Source of the DNA: Epiperipatus broadwayi
Lineage: Eukaryota; Onychophora; Udeonychophora; Euonychophora; Peripatidae
Length of the DNA: 64,000 bases
Direction of reading: 5' to 3'
NCBI GenBank assembly: GCA_028023455.1
Contig: JAQFVV010006200.1
Coordinates: forward strand, 1,621,238 to 1,685,237
Both the position numbers and the translations under genes were made by a program. Shown piece by piece: positions 23,081-33,794 of the stretch; positions within the stretch are counted from its first letter, which is position 1; every line of letters begins with the position of its first letter. The notes below the pieces were generated by a model, which was not told the DNA's origin, made no database searches, and saw only the letters and a program-made list of their open reading frames with translations.

Positions 23081-23756
23081 CTTTAACTTTGAAGCCTAAT
23101 AGAATAAACTCTTGATTCACTATTTTTCAAATGACCAAAAAAAAAAAAAAAGATAAATATATGAAAACAAGAAAACAGAATTTTATTTAAATGTATGGAT
23201 AAAAATAATTTAATTATTCATTGAAATGTTGTAGAATGAAATTCAATGTAGGTATTAGCTTTAAGTATAACTCAAACATTATAATTCAAAATATTCACCT
23301 TCTCTTATTTACAATTATATAAATCTGATATCACAATATTTACATATGTTTAAAATGTTGGGGTTAATTTTCCTTATAATAATTAGATCAAGATTACTTT
23401 GCTAAACAATTTGTCTTATAAATAATCCATAATACTTCATACGCCACTTTTTCCTTTTTATATCTTAGTTTATTTTCAATGAATTCACATATAAAAGTAA
23501 TTCAAATTTGCATACATTTGTTCATCTGCATATTATAATAAACCTCACCAAAAGTGCATTCAGCTAAAAGGTTATAAAAAAGAAAGAAACGACTTTGTTG
23601 CACAGATAAATAATCATATGAAAATTTGAATTACAGATACAAATGAAGAAAAATCAATATTATATAGAAATAAATAAATATTTTATTATTTTTTAATGTT
23701 TCAACCTTTTTCAAATAATTATTTTATCTAATCATTAACTTATTGTAAAAAATAAA
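23081..23756. other. AT-rich stretch, nothing recognised
   Basis: No supported feature. Confidence 0.5.
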
Positions 23757-23981
23757 TTATTTTGCCAATTAAAACAGGCAAAAATACGTATCGCCACACA
23801 CAGCAAGCTAAAGTAATCAATGGATGCCAGAAGACTTGTGCATAAAATCCCCATCTAGTGCCTACTCATCCAATATCCCCAGACTAGTTTCTGGTCTTCA
23901 TCAGTGAGTTTTGCCTGTTTTAACAACAGTTATACACAAGTATAAGAAGTGGTGGTCATGTGATGTTTATTTTGCCAATTA
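23757..23981 (+). mobile_element. Hammerhead family A insertion A1 with 15-base TSD
   Basis: The perfect duplication TTATTTTGCCAATTA (23757-23771 and 23967-23981) flanks a 195-base insertion. The first part is inverted relative to the family consensus: from AAACAGGCAAAA through CAATGGATGCCAGAAG to the hammerhead at 23868-23904. The last part is direct (TTTTGCCTGTTTTAACAACAG ending in GGTCATGTGATGTT), so the insertion has a 5' inversion and internal deletion. It is non-coding. Confidence 0.8.
23868..23910 (-). ncRNA. Hammerhead-like motif A1 (shortened stem II)
   Basis: On the minus strand: ACTCA, CTGATGA (complement of 23898-23904), a shortened stem II segment AGACCA, GAA, stem III ACTAGT, GTC (cleavage triplet; C at 23882), TGGGG, then TTGGAT (complement of 23868-23873). 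Core residues are intact, but stem II is too short and distal stem I has lost its 5' arm to the internal deletion. It is probably inactive. Confidence 0.6.
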
Positions 23982-25283
23982 TATAAAAAAAAAAAATAAC
24001 TGACTTTTTATTTGCTTTGAACATTTTTTATTACTTCAATTTCTTTGAAAATGTAGGATTTATTTGTAAACTATTTTAAAAATCAAAAACTTATACATAC
24101 AAATAAAAAATTAATAAAAAAAAAAAAAGTTAAAAAATGAGAAAAATTTTGAACAAAGTATAATATTTTAAGACATTTCTAATTTGTAAAAAAGTATTTC
24201 TGAATTAAAAGAGTTTAAAAAGATAAGAATATTATCTTTTTAATAACATAATAAAAATGTTATTTGAAAGATAAGAATGTTATTTTTTTTAATAGCATAA
24301 TAAAAATGGCATTTGAAGATACAAAATATTGCATTATGACCAATATATGACAATAATAGATGTGAATGAATGACAGTTTAAAAACAACAAATTTTATAAA
24401 AATGAAATTCTTTGGTATTGATATCAGGACAATGAAATCAGATGATAACTATGAAAAATAGTGTACATATTAATAACGGATTGAGAGTTCATGATTTATT
24501 CAATTGTGTCTGTTCATATTATTGTAATAATAACTGTAATATATCATTGTTTTGAGTTTAGATGCAGCCATCTTCTTTTATTTCAAAACTGTTCTTGATA
24601 GCTTATACATTCAGCAAATGTTCATTAATCAAAAAATAATTATTTAAATTCACACAGCCAACTATGAATTTTAATATGCTGCCCTTATCAACACATGCAG
24701 TAAAATCCCTCCCCAAAAGTTGTTTTATTATTGGTTACAGATACAACTGTGCAAATCAATTTTAAATATCATTAACCTTTCACAATACAATTAGAAATAC
24801 CAAGAATAGAAGGTACCATATTAGATCTCACAGCAAATACAACATCATGCAATCCCTTTTTGCTCAATGAACTGTCTTTCCAAAATAACTTAAAGCCATT
24901 TTACTTATTCAATTAAATATTCTTCCTCTGAAAAAGTAAATTTTTATTAAGAGCCTTGGCTGCAAGATCTGTCCTATGCTGATGCATTAAATATGGCACA
25001 TCAAATAAAGTTAGTATATCCAATGTATTTATATTTTTAAATAAATTATTTACCTTTATTACTATCATTATTACTTGCTTAGACCTAATTACTATCATTG
25101 ATATAACTATTTCTACTATTTTCAAACAGACTGACAGGTATGATGATTTATATTTCACAAAACATGCTATTTTGGACCATATTCTCTGAAATTTTATTAT
25201 GAAAGTGAGAAAAACTTTAACAAGACCTAAATTCACTTCAAGTCATTCCGACATTGCATTTATTTCTAAAAATCACAATTAAG
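23982..25283. other. AT-rich stretch, nothing convincing
   Basis: The minus-strand open frame at 24913-25236 ends in a less biased segment (around LFDVPYLMHQHRTDLAAKAL) but matches no family I recognise and is mostly Ile/Lys/Leu upstream. It could be a terminal-exon or transposon remnant; I do not call it. Confidence 0.45.
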
Positions 25284-25884
25284 AACTCTTCATCTAAACA
25301 TCAGATATTGAATGAGTAGGCACTAGATAAGGATTTTATGCACAAGCCTTCTGGCATCCATTGATTACTCTGGCTTGCACTGAGTGGCACTACTGTATGG
25401 AGAATTTTGCCTGTTTTAATAACAGTTATGAGCAAGCATAAGAAATGGTGATCATGTAATGTTTAGTGGTTTAATACCAATCCTGCCTAATAGGATAGTG
25501 TGGCTATGGTTATTAAAGAACCAAAGACAACAAAATGTATGGGTACTGAACTGAGTTCAGACCTACATGGCTATATAAGCTAATGAGCTTGGATTGAAAA
25601 TATTGTGTTTTAATTTTATTCTCATAGTTTTGTAGTTAAGTAGAAATAAAAGGTGGCTGGTGGAGGGTTGCATTAGATCCTAAGATCTGGGTGCAGTGCT
25701 CTCGAATCCAAGGTTCCTCATTGATGAAAGCCACAAGCTGAAACTAGTTTGGGGATATTAGATGAGTAGGCACTAGATAGGGATTTTATGCATAAGCCTT
25801 CTGGCATCCATTGATTACTCTGGCTTGCACTGAGTGGCACTACTGTATGGAGAGTTTTGCATGTTTTATTAATTCTTCATCTAA
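25284..25884 (+). mobile_element. Hammerhead family A insertion A2-A3, direct dimer with 14-base TSD
   Basis: AAYTCTTCATCTAA occurs at 25284-25297 (C) and 25871-25884 (T), bracketing 573 bases. Inside, the 3' part of a monomer (from GATATTG at 25304) is followed by a complete monomer whose matching point (GATATTA) is at 25754, giving a 450-base period. The first monomer starts within a few bases of the hammerhead cleavage point. Shared 3' sequences include TTCTGGCATCCATTGATTAC and GTGGCACTACTGTATGGAGA. The ORF starting at 25811 straddles the 3' end and is not a gene. Confidence 0.78.
25706..25763 (+). ncRNA. Hammerhead ribozyme motif A3
   Basis: Distal stem I is ATCCAA (25706-25711) with TTAGAT (25758-25763; TTGGAT in other copies), and proximal stem I is CCTCA (25716-25720) with TGGGG (25750-25754). 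The core is TTGATGA (25721-25727; C3 has become T). Stem II is AGC/GCT with one bulged A. GAA is at 25740-25742, stem III ACTAGT at 25743-25748 and cleavage base T at 25749 (C in other copies). The architecture is complete, but the C3 change should inactivate it. Confidence 0.68.
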
Positions 25885-26918
25885 TAAAACATGTCCCATT
25901 ATCTGTTGTTGTTGTTGTTTTTTCAGTATAATGGTTTTTATTACTTTACTTGCTCATAAACATATGCATACAAAAAAAAGGGAAATGTTGAATCAGAATC
26001 TATATATATGCAATTAAGAGATGAAAATGGTGTTGCACAGACATGCAATCTGATTATCACAGTTAATAGATAGAGATTATATCCAATGATATGAAAATCT
26101 CAGGACTACTGACTATTATACCAACCAAACAGATTAAAGACCATAAGAACAGATGAGATAAAAAAAAAAAGTGCAGAAAGGAGACAGAAAATACTGGCAT
26201 CAATCTATAAGGCAAATAACCTTTTTGTATTGAAAATAAAATCTAGTCTCACTTTATAAGAGAGCATAAAATATTTTTTCTATGCTGTTTGCTGATTATT
26301 CCTAGTTAATCTTCATATCATTTCATTACCAAAAAAACAATGAATCTCTGCAGCAGCCTTAGCTCAGTACCAACAAAAGGTGTGTAATTTGCAAAACAAA
26401 ATACCCCTGGGATCATCTTTAAATTCTGTATCACCCCAACTTGATAGCAGTGGTTATTTCATCTCACATAATTTCAATCATGAGCTATACGTGCGAGCAT
26501 GACTGAACAATGCATACCTGATGGTATTATATCCCCATTAAAAAACACTCCAACCATCCAACAGCCAGAAAATATGACTTACACTACATCCCAAAATTTA
26601 TTAATTCATCATACTTACATGGATGACTTACGCCAGAGTAATGTGAGGAGGTTTTATTATCGCAGTCAAGTTGTGTAATACGTTTATATTTTCACACACA
26701 TACACAAATATGTATACAGATTTAGGTAAATATAAATTACATTTTGAATTACAAGGATCAAACTAACTCAACTCACATCTTTCACAACATCCATTTTAGA
26801 TAAATACTGTAATGATTATTACTAATAATTTACTAAACTAGAAATTGTTTCTAACACAGATATAAACTTTAAAACTCAGTTAAAGATTAATATATCTGAT
26901 TTTTTTAAATTGATAAAA
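25885..26918. other. AT-rich stretch, nothing recognised
   Basis: A short (TTG)n run at 25906-25920 is the only notable item. Confidence 0.5.
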
Positions 26919-27066
26919 AATCAAGTCAGATGTCATATGACCTAATTTTAATAAAGCTCGTATTTACAAATGTTATATATAGAGTACGTAAAAAAACAAA
27001 CTCTTAACAAGCTTCAAAAATATCCTCAACCCCAGACCGCGGTTTCTGCATCTAGCACCAACACAT
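26919..27066 (-). repeat. Dispersed repeat family E, copy 2
   Basis: This is the inverted partner of 1-155. On the minus strand it runs from the hammerhead 3' half (27035-27046) through TCTATATATAACATTTGTAA to ATGACATCTGACTTGATTTT. It is non-coding. Confidence 0.72.
27020..27064 (-). ncRNA. Hammerhead motif E2 (3' half canonical, 5' core lost)
   Basis: On the minus strand, GCA-GAA-ACCGCGGT-C-TGGGG reads as the stem II 3' arm, GAA, a palindromic stem III, the cleavage base and the proximal stem I (GAAACCGCGGTC is the complement of 27035-27046). The expected CTGATGA upstream has decayed to GTGTTGGTGC. It is inactive but informative for the family consensus. Confidence 0.6.
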
Positions 27067-28254
27067 GGAGTTATTCACATTTCTCTTTCTCACATGTAAT
27101 ATTTTTATAAATATATTAAATAACCTCAATACTACCACATATTCTTTTAAATTCATATAAATAAAAATTGTTTTAACAAAACGTTTCAGAGTTTTAGTAT
27201 TATTTTTGAAGTTAAATAATTGAGGGAGGGAATTCTGTAAATTTTGCTTTTAAATTGCTGAGTGCTTTTGTAGTCTAAACTTGTTGTAATTAAAGATAAT
27301 TTCCATTAAAAATAGTAAAAATTCACCTAAGCCAGAGATCCGCTAATTGAAAAGCTATTTTTAAAGGAAGTTAACTGCTCGACAATGTTTTCTTATTGAA
27401 TTAGCTTGATAATAATTAATATTAAGCTGTTTGCTAAAAGTATAGAATCAAATCGTTAAAATTAGTTACAATGTTAAACCATATAAAGAAAATTCTATAA
27501 ATCAAACATTAAAGTAAATTATAATCAAATATCTCAAATATTAATTAATGATTATTGAATTTGTAAGTATTTTTCCAGAGATTATATATATACTGTACAA
27601 GAGTTAAAAAATAAATCACCCTAACTCTCCTCATAAAAAATAGTAAAGAAGAGGCATTATTTATGACTCTTTGAGTAGTTTGCAATACTTTTTCACCCTT
27701 TAGCTAAGAATGGTTATCGACCAATTACCTATGACTAACTGGACTGATTACTGGAAAGTAAAAGTTCTAAGCCAGACTAAAATCTAAAAAAAAAAAAAAT
27801 TGCCCCAAATTTTATGTCTTGAATTTGAATCAAAGCTCATGTTGACATATTGTAACTACACTATAGACCTTCATATTCTGTATATACATTTATACATATA
27901 AAATTGGAATGAATGCACAACCATTTGTAAACAAAATTTTCTATATAAATATCTGTTGCAATTCTTTCAGTATGTCAGATAATGACAATAATGTATTAAG
28001 AAAGAACTTCAGTGGAACATCTAAGATTGATGAAATATATGATTAAAGTTTGTAATGTTTCCTAAATGGCAGCAATGAGATGAAAAACCTTTGAACAGAG
28101 ATTCCAGAGATATGACCTATGCACAGAAATTTCTGATTTTATCTGAAGAGAAGTTATTTTACATTACATTATATAAAAAGTAATACATATGTTTGAATCT
28201 TGACATTATACTGACTTTTAACATACAAGGAATTATATGCTGAGTATTTCCATC
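27067..28254. other. AT-rich stretch, nothing recognised
   Basis: No supported feature. Confidence 0.5.
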
Positions 28255-28595
28255 AGGTTTCTCACCTTGAACAATAACAGTATTAGCAATGGAATCAAAC
28301 CTGGACATTTCAGTCCTAAGTATTGAATGTAAGGCAACACTCTAACTAACCAAACTATTCTCCCAAGACAACAACACCTCAACAAGAGAGGAAAATAATC
28401 CTACTTGAAACCTTGCATTATATACTAACATGTGCACTATTACTAACAGTTGGATGTATTTGTAAAGTTTAAATAAAATTCAGATTTTTTCTAAAGACAT
28501 TCAATATTTAATATTAAATAATGGAAATAGCCAACATATAATTTCTATTAAAATTCCAGCATGACAAATCTTCACACACACACTAAGTATTCAGT
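28255..28595 (+). repeat. Left flanking repeat of the Penelope-like element
   Basis: 28368-28590 aligns in direct orientation with 31021-31240: both have AACAACACC, TGTGCACTATTACTA, GTTG(G/A)ATGTATTTG and CATTCAATATTTAATATTAA in the same order and spacing. The adjoining tRNA-like part (28275-28365) is on the minus strand (GGTTAGTTAGAGTGTTGCC and AGGTTTGATTCC), opposite to its counterpart in the right repeat. These are candidate Penelope terminal repeats, or a SINE family that landed twice. Confidence 0.55.
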
Positions 28596-29049
28596 ATGGA
28601 TCAGGTATCATGTCAAACCTTAGGCATTATAAAAATTATTCATAAAACTGTCCAAAGTAGAAATCAATTAACTTTCTTATGTAAATCAGAGAGGATTGTT
28701 CCTAAGGATCTGCAACTAAAACCTCCAACTCACTCCCAGATAGCTAAGAAAACTGCTCAGAGAGGAAGACCTTGTTAAGAAAAAGAATAAATGCTCAAAC
28801 ATAATCTAAATATCAAACTTTCCATTCTATTGATAATCTAGAATGTTGTTTTTTAAAAAATAAATATAAATAAATAATACACGAATTGTTATTTTATGTT
28901 ATTTTTAAAAAATAAATATACTAATGAAGACTTCACAAGACTTTCTCAAGCAGTAATATCATAACCTAAATTTCATGGAAGAATAAATGAATGCCAAAAA
29001 TAAAAACTTGTAAACCTACATGGGCATATAAAAATTTATACTATATAAC

Positions 29050-30790
29050 CAGCTATATCAATTAAAAATTTTAGCTTTGAACATTTTACTGATGCTGAAA
29101 TTTCTTTTCTGGAAAAAGAATTAATTTTTGCCATCACAACAGCAAATATCTCTTTATTAGATATAATGAAGGCACTAAGAAAATTGCTGTAGAAGATGTT
29201 AGACAAAAAGATGATTTGAGCACTAAAAACTGAAATCAAACATTTCCTATGATAAAGGGAAAGCTATTAAATTTCTCAAATTAGACAAATAATCATTCTC
29301 TCTGATGATAAAGGCAATGCTACAATTGTAATGGAAACAACTGATTGTGATACATAATACAAGAACTCTTTGCAGCAGACTAATGCAAAAAAATAAAAAA
29401 TCTGATACTAAATACAGAAACAAAGTTACAAGCATTACTCAGAAAGCATTGGATACTTCACTGATTCCGAAAAAAGGGTAAATTAACATCCTATCTCAGC
29501 AAAATTCCTCATCTTTAGGGTTTAAAAATCCATAAGAACCATTTTCCATTAAGACTTATTGTTAGTTCTAGAAATTCTTTTTTTCAAAACTTGTCACAGA
29601 TTATCATTTAGTATACAAGATATAGATCTTTATCAGGATTTCTAAGCACTTGTAGAATTAATCAGAAGCATGAAAATTAAAAGAACTGACATATTAAAAA
29701 TCTTTGAGGAAGAAAGTTTATTCACAAAACCATGTTATGAACATTATCTGTTGTAAGGAAAAGAGTAAATGATGATGATATTATTACAAGCCAGAACAAC
29801 TCTTCCTATTAATAGTATAATGGAATTATTAACATTATGCATAACAATAACATACTTTCAATGCAATACAATGTTTTTCAACAAAATTAAAGGATGATTA
29901 TGGATTCACTACTGTTATACATGATTAGCAACATTTACTGGAAAAAACTTGAAACCATATCCATAAATATTACTCCATGTTTACTTAAAGTTTGGCTTTG
30001 CTGTAATAATGATACATTTTTTGTATGGCTACATGATGAAGTACTGTTGTAAACATTCTGGACACACATTAAAAACATCTCCCTTTCAATTAAATTCACA
30101 AAAGAATCAGAACAAGAACAAATAATTAGCATTCTTGGGTATTCTTGTGTCAAGACTCCCTTATGGCAAAATCAAAACTACAATTCAGAAAAAGCTCACA
30201 CACACAGGAAAATATTTAGCATATACATCCAATCACACCAGAAATACAAAATATAGAGTTATATTATCACTGTGAAACAGAGCAAATTAAGTTTGTTTAG
30301 AAATCAGTGATTTAGAAAAAAGAAAGATCTGCATAGAACAAACTCTACTAGGAAAACCTTAAATAGATAATGAAGAAAAATATCAGAAAAAAAGGCAATT
30401 ATTGTTATTGTAGTGTAATCCATATATAGAGGAATAGCAAACAAATTAAAGAAAATTTGCAATTAATATAACATCAGAAGTGCTTTTAAAAGCCATGCCA
30501 CACTATGAGGAATGCGAACATCTATAAAAAGTAAATTTGAAATGATAAAAAAATAAAAACTGCATCTATGAAATACCATGTGAAGATAATGTGATCAGCA
30601 ATCCCTTTAAAAAGTGATTGAGAGAATATAAACTGATGATTAGAAAAGAAAAAACAGCAAGCCATTTCTGTAATATGAGATATATATATATATGATTGGG
30701 AAAATAACAATGATATTGGATAGAGAAGAAAAAGTATGAAGAAAAAAATTCAAAAAAGCTGTTCACATGGCAATGTCAAATAACTCTATA
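29050..30790 (+). pseudogene. Penelope-like element, decayed reverse transcriptase plus GIY-YIG-like region
   Basis: Collinear plus-strand fragments match the Penelope-like family in order. They are an N-terminal block FTDAEISFLEKELIFAITTA (about 29082-29145), DKGNATIVM (29307-29333), a block GLKIHKNHFPLRLIVSSRNS (about 29518-29580) matching the usual GLPKIHK...LRPIVSS, and the catalytic region NDTFFVWLHDE (about 30005-30040). There the expected YVDD has lost its first Asp. Next come FTKESEQEQIISILG and LTRN-type sequence to about 30300, then CIYEIPCED (30561-30587), which resembles the start of the C-terminal GIY-YIG endonuclease, and WENNNDIG (about 30698-30725). Frameshifts and stops are numerous, so no protein is made. 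PLEs copy themselves by target priming and often move with terminal repeats in odd orientations. Confidence 0.75.
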
Positions 30791-30904
30791 ACTCAATCTA
30801 ATGTAATAATGTATCATGTCTGCAAGTTACTAATTATAACTTGCTCTTGGGGAGGGGGAATAGTCAAATTAGGAGGACTCTCATAGATAATTATATAAAA
30901 TGTC

Positions 30905-31245
30905 TACTGACTATTGCATTTAGCAGAATGACTCATTTGGTTAAGACATTATCTTAAATTTAATATTCAGAATCTAAAGGTCCAGGTTTGATTATCATTC
31001 TACTCTTGTCACTGGTTAGGTAACAACACCCAAAGAAGAGAGTAAAATAAGAGCACTCAAATCATTATTTTATATATATATTGATCTGTGCACTATTACT
31101 ATAGTTGAATGTATTTGGAGTGTTTAAAAAAAGTTTGAATTTTTCCTAGGGACACTCAATATTTAATATTAAATGATGAAAATGATCCAACGTAACTCTT
31201 ACTAAAATATCATCAACACAAATCATCAGACATACATGATGTTTA
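30905..31245 (+). repeat. Right flanking repeat of the Penelope-like element
   Basis: 31021-31240 is the direct-repeat partner of 28368-28590. The adjoining tRNA-like part (30915-31015) is on the plus strand with ACTCATTTGGTTAAGACAT (A box/D-arm) and CCAGGTTTGATTATC (B box). Confidence 0.55.
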
Positions 31246-31903
31246 ACTTATCTTCTCTTGACACAATTACTTTAATGAATTTTGCAAATTATTCATTTCA
31301 AATAATAAATCTGCTGCTTTTTATTAAAACCATTGTTGATTTGTTAAATGTAAATTAGACCGGTCAGTCCAATTTTAAATAAATTGAGGAACGATGTCTT
31401 TCAAGAATGTCCAAATGCTTTTGTGAATACTACATTCAACTAAAATATTATTCACTCTAACTTAACCTTAATATAATTTTTTTTTCTTCAAACTACAAGT
31501 TTTAAAATGTATGCACATACGATGTTCAATTAATAATTTTGCAATATATATATATAACTTTAATCCCATGGTAGTTTTTCTTCAATATCATAAGTGCAAA
31601 ACATTTAGTTTATCTTTAATAAAATTGTTATAGGTTTAAGTTAAGTTACTGTTTTTGAGTCATTTTCAACTTTTTTTTAATATAATAATTTTTATAATTG
31701 AATTCACACAAACTCTCCGGGTTCCATGATCTTAGGAAAAGTGTGTACACTTGCCTTGGGATATGAGTACAAATTTATCACTTAATGCTCACATTTATAC
31801 TTATATTTAATGTAATCTTTTTATTCTGATTCATGCATATTATGAGATTTTAACTCTAGAACAGTTAATAGAAGACTTATTTAAAGCAAATAGAAATATA
31901 AAC
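31246..31903. other. AT-rich stretch, nothing recognised
   Basis: No supported feature. Confidence 0.5.
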
Positions 31904-32565
31904 TGTAGTGTTTGCAAAAATGGCAGACATTTTTGTGCACTCCAGAAAAACTAGAATTTATTCGTAAGGTTGTTTTTAGATCGCGCTCTGATAGCTGAGG
32001 AATTTAATTAGTGCATTGACGTAATGACGATCGACAATTCCTAGAAATATTTGCTAATTACAAATGTTTCTAGATAAGAGACGTTACCTTATTGGTCAGT
32101 GCATTGATTGATAGTTGCAGTTGTCAGAGAGCGATAAGAAGACTGGGTAACATCTAGCAGTGTAACAGTAGAGAGCAGTCACACGGTATTGAGTAGGCAG
32201 TATTTGAGTAGATGTCTGTTTAACACCAGCAGAGATATCTCGGTGCTTGCGGTTAATGACCAGCACCCGGTGGAGGTGTGGTTCAAGGGTGTAGCTGAAG
32301 GAGATCGCAGCGGAGATATGGAGAGCATTAGTTGCAGAGTAGAAGCATTCATTGCAGAGCGGGGTATTAGTTGCAGAGTGGAAGCATTCGTTGCAGAGCA
32401 GAGCATTAGTTGCAGAGTGGAAGCATTTGTTGCAGAGCAGAGCATTAGTTGCAGAGTGGAGCATTGGTTGCAGAGTAGAGCATTAGTTGCAGAAATAGAC
32501 CATTTGTTGGAGAACATTAGCAAACGTTATTGGATAGCCGCACAGTATGACTTGCAGATATAACA
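31904..32565 (+). repeat. Left LTR of the TRIM-like element
   Basis: About 662 bases, starting TG and ending CA. It contains nine units of a 19-20 base minisatellite (GCATTAGTTGCAGAGTGGA-like) at 32325-32497. Long apparent ORFs on both strands here result from the minisatellite. Confidence 0.8.
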
Positions 32566-32606
32566 TTGGCACAGTCGTAAGTGAAGATATAACATTGGCA
32601 CAGTCA
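32566..32606 (+). promoter_or_regulatory. Duplicated primer-binding site of the TRIM-like element
   Basis: TTGGCACAGTCG (32566-32577) differs by one base from TGGCGCAGTCG, the form associated in Ty3/gypsy elements with a tRNA-Ser primer (from memory, not checked). A 29-base unit covering the LTR end and this site (AGATATAACATTGGCACAGT, from 32556) is repeated directly from 32585, so there are two candidate LTR-end/primer-site junctions. Confidence 0.6.
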
Positions 32607-32890
32607 CATTTGGAACCTGGGAGTAGCGAATACGTTGAACTACAAGTTTAGCTGTAGACAGAGAAACTGGGTGAAAATATCAATCCCAATTAGTAACGTT
32701 AACAACGGAAGTGAAAAGTTTGGAAATAAAATGTTTAGACAGTTAACATCAGAAGCTGAGTTTACCACGCTTGCGCAATCACCATTGAACGTAACTGGCA
32801 AAGAAGTTCGACAGCAATTTTGAATCGAACATTTCTGAGTGAAATAACTGGAAAGTAGTAAGAGAAAGGAATAGCAACAAGGGTTTTTCT

Positions 32891-32906
32891 GGAGTGGAGG
32901 GAGGAG
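32891..32906 (+). promoter_or_regulatory. Polypurine tract of the TRIM-like element
   Basis: GGAGTGGAGGGAGGAG, interrupted by a single T, lies directly against the TGTAGTG start of the right LTR. This is the expected site for plus-strand priming in LTR retrotransposons. Confidence 0.8.
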
Positions 32907-33600
32907 TGTAGTGTTTGCAAAAATGGCAGACATTTTTGTGCACTCCAGAAAAACTAGAATTTATTCGTAAGGCTGTTTTTAGATCACGCTCTGATAGCTG
33001 AGAAATTTAATTAGTGCATTGATGTAATGGTGATTGACAATTCCTAGAAATATTTGCTAATTACAAATGTTTCTAGATAAGAGACGTTACCTTATTGGTC
33101 AGTGCATTGATTGATCATTGCAGTTGTCAGAGAGTGATAAGAAGACTGGGTAACATCTAGCAGTGTAACAGTAGAGAGCAGTCATGCGGCATTGAGTAGG
33201 CAGTATTTGGGTAGACGTCTGTTTAACACCAGCAGAGATATCTTGTTGGTGCTTGCGGTTAATGACCAGAACTCGGTGGAGGTGTGGTTCACGGGTGTAG
33301 CTGAAGGAGACTGCAGCAGAGATATGGAGAGCATTAGTTGCAGAGTAGAAGCATTTGTTGCAGAGCGAGGCATTATTTGCAGAGTGGAAGCATTCGTTGC
33401 AGAGCAGAGCATTAGTTGCAGAGTGGAAGCATTCATTGCAGAGTGGAGCATTAGTTGCAGAGTGGAGCATTCATTGCAGAGTGGAGCATTCATTGCAGAG
33501 TGGAGCATTGGTTGCAGAGTGGACGCATTCGTTGCAGAGTGGTACATTCGTTGCAGAGTGGTGCATTCATTGCAGAGCGAAGCATTGGTTGCAGAGTTAT
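32907..33600 (+). repeat. Right LTR of the TRIM-like element (3' end lost)
   Basis: It matches the left LTR with few differences until the minisatellite, which here has about fourteen units (33331-33600) against nine on the left. The end of the left LTR (around ATAGCCGCACAGTATGACTT) is not found after the minisatellite, so this LTR is truncated or recombined. Confidence 0.75.
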
Positions 33601-33665
33601 TATTATGTAAGAACATACCTTACAAAAAGTTTAATAAAACTAAATTCTTAATCTCCTATTTAGAT

Positions 33666-33794
33666 TCATTACGTTTGTATTAAATATATTAAAATAAAAA
33701 ATTTCAGACTATCAAAAATTAATTATTCTCATTACGTTTGTATTAAATATATTAAAATAAAAAATTTCAGACTATCAAAAATTAATTATTCTCA
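33666..33794 (+). repeat. 63-base tandem duplication
   Basis: TCATTACGTTTGTATTAAAT and the next 43 bases are present twice without visible differences (33666-33728 and 33729-33791). The identity implies a recent event, next to the TRIM-like right LTR. Confidence 0.85.

Larger units (their letters stand above)
31904..33600 (+). mobile_element. Miniature LTR retrotransposon (TRIM-like), non-autonomous
   Basis: Two direct repeats start with TGTAGTGTTTGCAAAAATGG at 31904 and 32907, 1003 bases apart, and are highly similar. The left LTR ends in AACA (32565), followed by the primer-binding-like TTGGCACAGTCG. The right LTR is immediately preceded by a purine tract GGAGTGGAGGGAGGAG (32891-32906). 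The internal part is only about 341 bases (32566-32906) and has no gag, protease or reverse transcriptase motif, so mobility would need an autonomous partner. The right LTR loses similarity near 33600, and no TSD could be read. High LTR similarity suggests recent insertion. Confidence 0.82.

Noticed and set aside
24913-25236. Minus-strand ORF of 107 codons
   Set aside because: Most of it is Ile/Val/Lys-rich low complexity typical of AT-rich DNA; only the C-terminal 30 residues look less biased and they match nothing I know.
32325-32497. CRISPR-like array
   Set aside because: Units are contiguous without unique spacers, so this is a minisatellite. The window is eukaryotic.
32096-33683. Overlapping ORFs of up to 163 codons on both strands with Cys/Arg/Val-Glu-Ala repeats
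   Set aside because: They are translations of the 19-20 base minisatellite inside the LTRs, open in several frames at once. No start context or domain supports a protein.
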